Origin: Steroidobacteraceae bacterium
GTDB lineage: Bacteria; Pseudomonadota; Gammaproteobacteria; Steroidobacterales; Steroidobacteraceae
DNA length: 38,203 nt
Direction: 5' to 3'
Assembly (NCBI GenBank): GCA_025451275.1
Contig: JANWKR010000017.1
Coordinates: 1 to 38,203 of the forward strand
The position numbers were made by a program, and so were the translations under genes. Below are positions 32,941-38,203 of this stretch, one piece after another (position 1 is the first letter of the stretch; every line of letters starts with the position of its first letter). The notes under the pieces are model-generated. The model had not been told where the DNA came from and ran no database searches. It saw only the letters and a program-made list of their open reading frames with translations.

Positions 32941-33966
32941 TCAGGCCGCCTGGCTCTCCATCTCGGCCGTGTAGCGGCCGAGGGTCGCCAGTCCGTTCAG
33001 CTTGGCGCGCTTGCCGAATTCCTTCTGGCCGGCGCCAAAGTTGGCCGCCACGCCGCCCCAGGCCTTGAGCGCGGTGTCCTGCAGGGCCCGGCCGTAGCTG
33101 AAGGTCAGCGCCCACGGCAGCGGCTGTCCGATGCGGTTCATGAGCCCCAGATGCAGCGTCGCCTCGGTCGGCGACTGTCCACCGGAGAGGAAGGCGATGC
33201 CGGGCACGGCCGGCGGCACATGGCGCCGGAGCGTGCGCAGCGTAGCCTCGGCCACCACCTCGGGACCGGCGCGGTTGGTGGCCTTCTTGCCCGAGACCAC
33301 CATGTTGGGCTTCAGCACCATGCCCTCGAGCAGCACGCGGTGCGCGAACAGCTGCCGGAATACGGTCGACAGCACGTGGTTGGTCACGTCCTCGCAGCGC
33401 TCGATGGAATGCGCCCCGTCCATGAGCACTTCAGGCTCGACGATCGGCACGATGCCGTTTTCCTGGCACAGCGCCGCGTAGCGCGCCAGCGCATGGGCAT
33501 TGGCCTCGACGGCGAAGGCGCTCGGGATGCCCTCGCCGATGTCGATGACCGCGCGCCACTTGGCGAACAGCGCCCCCAGCGAGCGGTACTCGATGAGCCG
33601 CTCGCGCAGGCCGTCGAGGCCCTCGGTGATGGTCTCGCCGGGGAAGCCGGCCAGGGGCTTCGCGCCCGTGTCCACCTTGATGCCGGGGATGATGCCCTGC
33701 TTCATGAGGTACTGCGGGAAGGCCGTGCCGTCCTTGGTCTTCTGGCGCAGGGTCTCGTCGTACAGGATCACCCCGCTCACCGACTCGGCCGCCGCCGGCG
33801 CCGTGAACAGCATTTCGCGGTACGTGCGGCGATGCTCCTCGGTCGACTCGAGCTTGATGCCGTCGAAGCGCTTCTTGATGGTGCCGGTACTCTCATCCGC
33901 GGCCAGGATGCCCTTGCCCTTGGCCACCATGCCCTTCGCCACGTGCATCAGCTCGATCGCATTCAT
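32941..33966 (-). CDS. Fructose-bisphosphate aldolase class I
   Basis: 341 residues of the animal/plant-like class I family (Schiff-base, metal-independent), splitting fructose 1,6-bisphosphate. Matches to the known active site: Asp24 (KGILAADESTGTIKKRF), Lys136 (FAKWRAV), Glu177 and Glu179 (IVPIVEPEV), Schiff-base Lys219 (LEGMVLKPNMV), and SGGQSPTEAT. The ATG at 33964-33966 has GGAG about 9-12 bases upstream; the frame stays open far upstream but lies outside the protein family. It precedes mlaF in the same direction, and read-through into the mla genes is plausible. Confidence 0.95.
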   Translation of the reverse strand: MNAIELMHVAKGMVAKGKGILAADESTGTIKKRFDGIKLESTEEHRRTYREMLFTAPAAAESVSGVILYDETLRQKTKDGTAFPQYLMKQGIIPGIKVDTGAKPLAGFPGETITEGLDGLRERLIEYRSLGALFAKWRAVIDIGEGIPSAFAVEANAHALARYAALCQENGIVPIVEPEVLMDGAHSIERCEDVTNHVLSTVFRQLFAHRVLLEGMVLKPNMVVSGKKATNRAGPEVVAEATLRTLRRHVPPAVPGIAFLSGGQSPTEATLHLGLMNRIGQPLPWALTFSYGRALQDTALKAWGGVAANFGAGQKEFGKRAKLNGLATLGRYTAEMESQAA

Positions 33967-34063
33967 CGTTCCGCCCTCCGGCCTGGACGCCCTGCCGCCC
34001 GCGCTGCGCCCGCGCGTGGGATCACCCGGCGTCGTGAACAAAACCCCTGAATCGGGGGGCCCA

Positions 34064-34072
34064 AGGATAGCA
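34064..34072 (-). promoter_or_regulatory. Extended -10 promoter candidate for the aldolase gene
   Basis: On the minus strand TG, one base, TATCCT (34064-34072) fits an extended -10 element about 100 bases before the aldolase ATG. Just downstream in the leader, CCCC (34054-34057 complement) and GGGG (34044-34047 complement) flank GATTCA and are followed by TTTT, a small terminator-like structure that might reduce transcription. Confidence 0.35.
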
Positions 34073-34111
34073 AATCGCGCCCGCGGCCGGCCGCCACGCT
34101 GGCGGACACCC

Positions 34112-34140
34112 TTGGTTCCCGGCACAAACAGTACTAAAAT
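34112..34140 (+). promoter_or_regulatory. Sigma-70 promoter of the suf operon
   Basis: TTGGTT (34112-34117), 17 bases, TAAAAT (34135-34140). The -10 matches 5 of 6 and the spacing is ideal. Transcription would begin near 34147, about 18 bases before the first gene. Confidence 0.55.
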
Positions 34141-34143
34141 AGT
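34133..34143. promoter_or_regulatory. Predicted Rrf2 operator overlapping the suf -10 element
   Basis: ACTA (34133-34136), AAA, TAGT (34140-34143) is a perfect inverted repeat covering the -10 of the suf promoter; CTAGT follows at 34145-34149. A palindrome over its own promoter is what an autorepressing IscR/SufR-type regulator would bind. Inferred from position and symmetry. Confidence 0.5.
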
Positions 34144-34164
34144 CCTAGTTTCGAGGGTACCCCT

Positions 34165-34665
34165 ATGCTGCGCATCAGCCGGCTCACCGACTACGCGACC
34201 GTGCTCCTTGCCGCCCTGGCCGGCGAGCCGGGACGCGTACAGACCGCGACCGCGCTTGCCGAGCAGACGCATATCGCCGCGCCCACGGTCTCGAAGCTGC
34301 TGAAGCAGCTGCAGCGCGCCGGACTCGTGGCCTCGACGCGCGGGCTGCACGGCGGCTACCAGCTGGCGCGCCCGGCGGCGCAGATCAGTGCGGCCGCGAT
34401 CCTCGATGCGCTGGAGGGCCCGGTGGCCCTCACCGACTGCGCGGCCGGGCACGGCAACTGCGACATCGAGCACACGTGCCGTGTGGGACGCGTATGGCAA
34501 CGGCTGAACCTCGCCATCCGCCGCTCGCTGTACGACATCAGCCTCGCGCAGCTGGCGGGGCTCGACGCCGCGCCGGCGCGGCTGCCGGCCCTGGAACGCG
34601 AAATGAAATCCGCCGCGACGCGCGCCCCGGCGCACGTGCGGCCCGTGAACCCGGTCAAGCCATGA
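34165..34665 (+). CDS. Rrf2-family Fe-S cluster-sensing regulator of the suf operon
   Basis: 166 residues. The winged helix ([54 protein letters not shown]) is typical of IscR/SufR/Rrf2 proteins, and Cys92, Cys99 and Cys105 match the three cluster-binding Cys of IscR (92, 98, 104). Most likely the SUF-specific Rrf2 regulator that represses when it carries a cluster. GAGGG (34153-34157) lies 7 bases before the ATG. The stop overlaps the sufB start (ATGA). C-terminal 25 residues are basic and proline-containing. Confidence 0.92.
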   Translation: MLRISRLTDYATVLLAALAGEPGRVQTATALAEQTHIAAPTVSKLLKQLQRAGLVASTRGLHGGYQLARPAAQISAAAILDALEGPVALTDCAAGHGNCDIEHTCRVGRVWQRLNLAIRRSLYDISLAQLAGLDAAPARLPALEREMKSAATRAPAHVRPVNPVKP

Positions 34666-36110
34666 GCGAGAACGCCAAACAACTCGAGCAGCTCCTCGGA
34701 CGCGGCTACCAGCATGGCTTCGTCACCGAGATCGATTCCGACACCGTGCCCCCGGGGCTGGACGAGGACATGGTGCGGCTCATCTCGCACAAGAAGCAGG
34801 AGCCGGCGTTCCTCACCGAGTGGCGCCTGAAGGCGCTGCGCCACTGGCTGACCATGAAGGAGCCGCACTGGGCGCACCTGAAGGTGGCGCCCATTGACTA
34901 CCAGTCGATCTCCTACTACTCCGCGCCCCGCAGCAAGAAGGACGGCCCGAAGAGCCTCGCCGAGGTCGACCCCAAGCTGCTCGAGACCTACGCGAAGCTC
35001 GGCGTGCCGCTGCACGAGCGCGCACGCCTCGCCGGCGTCGCGGTCGATGCCGTATTCGACAGCGTCTCGGTCGCGACCACGTTCAAGGAGCGCCTGGCGG
35101 CCGCGGGCGTGGTGTTCTGCCCGTTCTCGGAAGCGGTGCGCACGCACCCGCAGTTGATCGAGCAATACCTCGGCAGCGTTGTGCCGTATACCGACAATTT
35201 CTTCGCGACTCTCAATTCCGCGGTGTTCACCGACGGCTCGTTCGTGTACGTGCCCAAGGGGGTGCGCTGCCCGATGGAGCTTTCGACCTACTTCCGCATC
35301 AATGCTCTGAACACCGGGCAGTTTGAGCGCACGCTGATCATCGCCGATGTTGGAAGTTATGTCAGCTACCTCGAAGGATGCAGTGCACCTCAGCGTGACG
35401 AGAACCAGCTCCATGCCGCGGTCGTCGAACTTGTCGCTCTCGAGGATGCCTACATTAAGTACTCGACCGTGCAGAACTGGTACCCCGGCGATGCCGACGG
35501 TCGCGGCGGCATCTACAACTTCGTCACCAAGCGTGGCGACTGCCGCGGCCGCAACTCGCACATCTCCTGGACCCAGGTCGAGACCGGATCGGCGATCACC
35601 TGGAAGTACCCGAGCTGCGTGCTGCGCGGCGAGGGCTCGATCGGCGAGTTCTACTCAGTCGCCACGGTGAACAACCACCAGCAGGCGGATACCGGCACCA
35701 AGATGATCCACATCGGCAGGGACACGCGCAGCACCATCGTCTCCAAGGGCATCTCCGCCGGCCACGGACAGAATACCTACCGCGGCCTGGTGAAGATCCT
35801 GCCGAGCGCGCACGGGGCACGCAATTTCACCCAGTGCGATTCGCTGCTCATGGGCGGCCAGTGCGGCGCGCACACCTTCCCGTACGTGGAAGCCAAGAAC
35901 CCCACCGCCACGGTGGAGCACGAGGCCAGCACCTCCAAGATCAGCGACGAGCAGCTGTTCTACTGCCTGTCGCGCGGCATCACCGCCGAGGACGCGGTCA
36001 ACATGATCGTGAGCGGCTTCTGCAAGTCGGTGTTCAAGGAGCTGCCGATGGAGTTCGCGGTCGAGGCGCAGAACCTGCTGGCGGTGAGCCTGGAAGGCGC
36101 GGTGGGCTGA
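34662..36110 (+). CDS. sufB: Fe-S cluster assembly scaffold SufB
   Basis: 482 residues (E. coli 495). Builds clusters with SufC and SufD on the SufBC2D scaffold. Family strings: [57 protein letters not shown], and [19 protein letters not shown], whose Cys is the conserved SufB site. Starts at ATG 34662 overlapping the regulator's stop. The stretch 35160-35420 looks slightly less G+C-rich than its surroundings. Confidence 0.97.
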   Translation: MSENAKQLEQLLGRGYQHGFVTEIDSDTVPPGLDEDMVRLISHKKQEPAFLTEWRLKALRHWLTMKEPHWAHLKVAPIDYQSISYYSAPRSKKDGPKSLAEVDPKLLETYAKLGVPLHERARLAGVAVDAVFDSVSVATTFKERLAAAGVVFCPFSEAVRTHPQLIEQYLGSVVPYTDNFFATLNSAVFTDGSFVYVPKGVRCPMELSTYFRINALNTGQFERTLIIADVGSYVSYLEGCSAPQRDENQLHAAVVELVALEDAYIKYSTVQNWYPGDADGRGGIYNFVTKRGDCRGRNSHISWTQVETGSAITWKYPSCVLRGEGSIGEFYSVATVNNHQQADTGTKMIHIGRDTRSTIVSKGISAGHGQNTYRGLVKILPSAHGARNFTQCDSLLMGGQCGAHTFPYVEAKNPTATVEHEASTSKISDEQLFYCLSRGITAEDAVNMIVSGFCKSVFKELPMEFAVEAQNLLAVSLEGAVG

Positions 36111-36877
36111 TGGGCGCACGCACGGCCATGCTCAGCATCGAGGACCTGCAGGCCCGCGTGGACGGCAAGCCGATCCTCAACGGCCTGACGCTCGAAGTCG
36201 GCGCCGGCGAGGTACACGCCATCATGGGCCCGAACGGCTCGGGCAAGAGCACCCTCGCCTACGTGCTCGCCGGACGGCCGGGCTACGAGGTCACCGGCGG
36301 CCGGGTGCTGTTCGAGGGCCGCGACCTGATCACGCTCGCTCCGGAGGAGCGTGCCCGCGCCGGCCTGTTCCTCGGCTTCCAGTACCCGGTGGAGATCCCG
36401 GGCGTCAACAACGTGTATCTGCTCAAGGCGGCCGTCAATGCCGCACGCAAGGCGCGCGGCCAGCCCGAGGTGGATGCCTTCGAGGTCCTGGGGCTGGTGC
36501 GCGAGAAGATGGCGCTCATGCGCATGGAGGACAGCTTCCTGTCGCGCGGTGTCAACGAAGGCTTCTCGGGCGGTGAGAAGAAGCGCAACGAGATCCTGCA
36601 GATGCTGGTGCTCGAGCCGCGGCTCGCCATCCTCGACGAGACCGACTCCGGTCTCGACATCGACGCCCTCAAGGTGGTCGCCGCGGGGGTGAACTCGCAG
36701 CGCTCGCCCGAGCGCGCCTGCGTGCTGGTCACCCACTACCAGCGCCTGCTCGAATACGTGGCGCCCGATTTCGTGCACGTGCTGGTGCGCGGCCGCATCG
36801 CCAAGAGCGGTGACCGCAGCCTCGCGCTCGAGCTCGAGCGCCGCGGCTACGACTGGGTCGCAGGCGAGGCGGCATGA
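36110..36877 (+). CDS. sufC: Fe-S cluster assembly ATPase SufC
   Basis: 255 residues. ABC-type ATPase: Walker A GPNGSGKS at 40-47, GLFLGFQYPVEIPGVNN, signature FSGGEKKRNEILQML, Walker B LAILDETDSGLDIDAL, switch His in VLVTHYQRLL. The ATG at 36110 overlaps the sufB stop (TGATG); a second ATG at 36128 gives the more usual MLSIEDLQ start and cannot be ruled out. Powers the SufBC2D complex. Confidence 0.96.
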   Translation: MGARTAMLSIEDLQARVDGKPILNGLTLEVGAGEVHAIMGPNGSGKSTLAYVLAGRPGYEVTGGRVLFEGRDLITLAPEERARAGLFLGFQYPVEIPGVNNVYLLKAAVNAARKARGQPEVDAFEVLGLVREKMALMRMEDSFLSRGVNEGFSGGEKKRNEILQMLVLEPRLAILDETDSGLDIDALKVVAAGVNSQRSPERACVLVTHYQRLLEYVAPDFVHVLVRGRIAKSGDRSLALELERRGYDWVAGEAA

Positions 36878-38166
36878 GCTCTCTCACCCCCGCCCTCGCC
36901 CAGCGTCTCACCGCCGAGCACGCCAGCGCCGCCCGGGCGCTGACCGGACCGGCGCTGGGTGCCGCGCAGAGCGCGCTCGAGGCGCTCCTGGCTGCCGGAC
37001 TGCCGAGCACGCGCGACGAGAACTGGAAATACGCCAACCTGCGCACGCTCGAGAAGCTGCGCTACCTGCCGGCGGCAACCGCGGGCGGGCATGCCGCGCC
37101 CGTCACCGCCGCGCTGCTGCCCCCCACGGTGCCGCAGTTCGCACGCTACGTGTTCATCGACGGCGTCCTGGCGCCGGGGCTGTCGGCCCCGCTGGGCGGC
37201 GCCGCCGCAACGCTCGCCCTGCATGACGCCACGGCGGGCACCGTGACGGCCGGGTCGGCTGATGAGCGCTTTGCGCTCCTCAACGCCGCCTTCGCCCCGC
37301 AGGGGCTCACCGTCGGCGTAGCCGCCGCCGCCACGGCGCGGCTTGAGCTGCTGTTCATCGCCGCGGCCGACGCGGAGCACGGCGCCTCCTACCCGCGCGT
37401 GCAGGTCGAGGTCGGGCCCGGCGCGCAGCTGGCGCTCATCGAGCGGCACCTGAGCGGCGCCGAGCTGCCGAGCTTCGTCAACGGCGCGGTGACGGTCGCG
37501 GTAGGCTCCGGCGGCAGCTGCGCGCACTACCGCCTGCAGCATCTGAACGGCCGCAGCACCTACTTTGACACCCTGACGGCGCGCCTGGCCGCGCGGGCCA
37601 CCTACCGCCTGCACGGCACCGCCACCGGCGGCCAGTCGGCACGCAGCACGGTGACGGTGCGCCTCGAGGGTGAGCGCGCCGAGCTGACGCTCGCCGTGGC
37701 CGCCCTGGGAGACCGCCAGCAGGTGCAGGACGCCTATGCCGTGGTCGAGCACTCAGCTCCCAACGCACGCACCGAGCAGATCTTCCGCGGCATCGCCGCG
37801 GGACGCGCCCGCGTCGCCTTCAACGGCAAGATCGTGGTGGCGCCGGGCGCCAGCGGCACCGACTCGCGCCAGTCGCTGCGCGGCCTGCTGGCCGGCCCCG
37901 GGGCCGAGATCGACGTGCGGCCGCAGCTGGAGATCTACACCGACGATGTGCGCTGCAGCCACGGCGCCACCGCCGGCAAGCTCGATGACGACATGCTGTT
38001 CTATCTGCTGTCGCGCGGCCTGACGCGCGAAACGGCGCAGCGCCTGCTCAAGTGGGCGTTCCTCGGCGACGTGGTCGCGAAGATCGAGCTGCCCGGCCTG
38101 CGGCGTCAGATCGAGGAGCGACTGGTGGGCCAGCTGCAGGACGATACCCTGCGGGAGCTACTGTGA
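36874..38166 (+). CDS. sufD: Fe-S cluster assembly protein SufD
   Basis: 430 residues (E. coli 423). N-terminal helices with PSTRDENWKYANLRTLEKL, a central beta-helix, and the conserved IYTDDVRCSHGATAGKLDDD with Cys361 and His363, equivalent to residues needed for cluster building at the SufB-SufD interface, then FYLLSRGLTRETAQRLLKWA. Overlaps the sufC stop as ATGA. Confidence 0.96.
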   Translation: MSSLTPALAQRLTAEHASAARALTGPALGAAQSALEALLAAGLPSTRDENWKYANLRTLEKLRYLPAATAGGHAAPVTAALLPPTVPQFARYVFIDGVLAPGLSAPLGGAAATLALHDATAGTVTAGSADERFALLNAAFAPQGLTVGVAAAATARLELLFIAAADAEHGASYPRVQVEVGPGAQLALIERHLSGAELPSFVNGAVTVAVGSGGSCAHYRLQHLNGRSTYFDTLTARLAARATYRLHGTATGGQSARSTVTVRLEGERAELTLAVAALGDRQQVQDAYAVVEHSAPNARTEQIFRGIAAGRARVAFNGKIVVAPGASGTDSRQSLRGLLAGPGAEIDVRPQLEIYTDDVRCSHGATAGKLDDDMLFYLLSRGLTRETAQRLLKWAFLGDVVAKIELPGLRRQIEERLVGQLQDDTLRELL

Positions 38167-38203
38167 TGGCGGCAAACGTGTCCCCGATGCGCCCCGCATA
38201 CGA
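38166..38203 (+). CDS. Start of the next suf gene, probably cysteine desulfurase SufS (cut by window edge)
   Basis: ATG at 38166 overlaps the sufD stop by one base (TGATG), continuing the coupled pattern of the operon. Only MAANVSPMRPAY can be read, which is too short to identify by sequence. SufS is expected here from operon order alone. Confidence 0.55.
   Translation, partial: MAANVSPMRPAY

Overview
The window is a chromosomal housekeeping region from a high-G+C gammaproteobacterium. Gene content and order point to the Xanthomonadales / Nevskiales / Steroidobacterales side of that class. Supporting signs are hrcA-grpE-dnaK beside nadK-recN-fur-bamE, rnfH-ratA divergent from smpB, a one-piece tmRNA with a gammaproteobacterial-type tag, dapA-gcvR-bcp, a complete Mla phospholipid-transport set, and an Rrf2-led suf operon. 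Nearly every base is coding or stable-RNA gene. I see no insertion sequence, prophage, CRISPR array or defence island, and no gene-free stretch longer than about 180 bases.

Left part (1-8100): dnaK (cut by the edge), grpE and hrcA read leftward, with two sigma-32-like promoters and no visible CIRCE operator. nadK and recN read rightward. fur faces bamE across a short region carrying a partial Fur-box-like sequence. rnfH-ratA lie back to back with smpB, followed by a DUF481 outer-membrane protein.

Middle (8100-16300): tmRNA (ssrA) with a strong hairpin behind it, an orphan AbrB-type DNA-binding protein, an oxidoreductase-amidase pair (GnnA-like and AguB), two small membrane proteins of unknown role, the periplasmic protease Prc, and an uncharacterised coiled-coil protein in tandem with a DUF1249 protein. 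smpB, ssrA and prc together cover ribosome rescue and removal of tagged periplasmic proteins.

Right-middle (15480-25700): ppsR and ppsA are divergent, then orn, rsgA, and a leftward unit of 4.5S SRP RNA (ffs), dnaX, ybaB and recR. tRNA-Ser(GGA), a very short BamC-like lipoprotein and dapA follow, divergent from gcvR-bcp. The SRP RNA was found by its conserved loop and pairing and has an unusual tetraloop.

Right part (25676-38203): a PIN-PhoH ATPase overlapping bcp, a BepA-type M48 metalloprotease, mlaA facing the oppositely oriented mlaFEDCB cluster, a class I fructose-bisphosphate aldolase upstream of mlaF, and the rightward sufR-like/sufB/sufC/sufD operon with overlapping start and stop codons, ending in the first codons of what is probably sufS.

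I did not find a clearly new multi-gene system. The best leads are the coiled-coil/DUF1249 pair, the SRP RNA variant, the predicted Fe-S regulator operator, the minimal BamC-like protein, the tandem repeat in front of bepA, and the orphan AbrB gene behind tmRNA.
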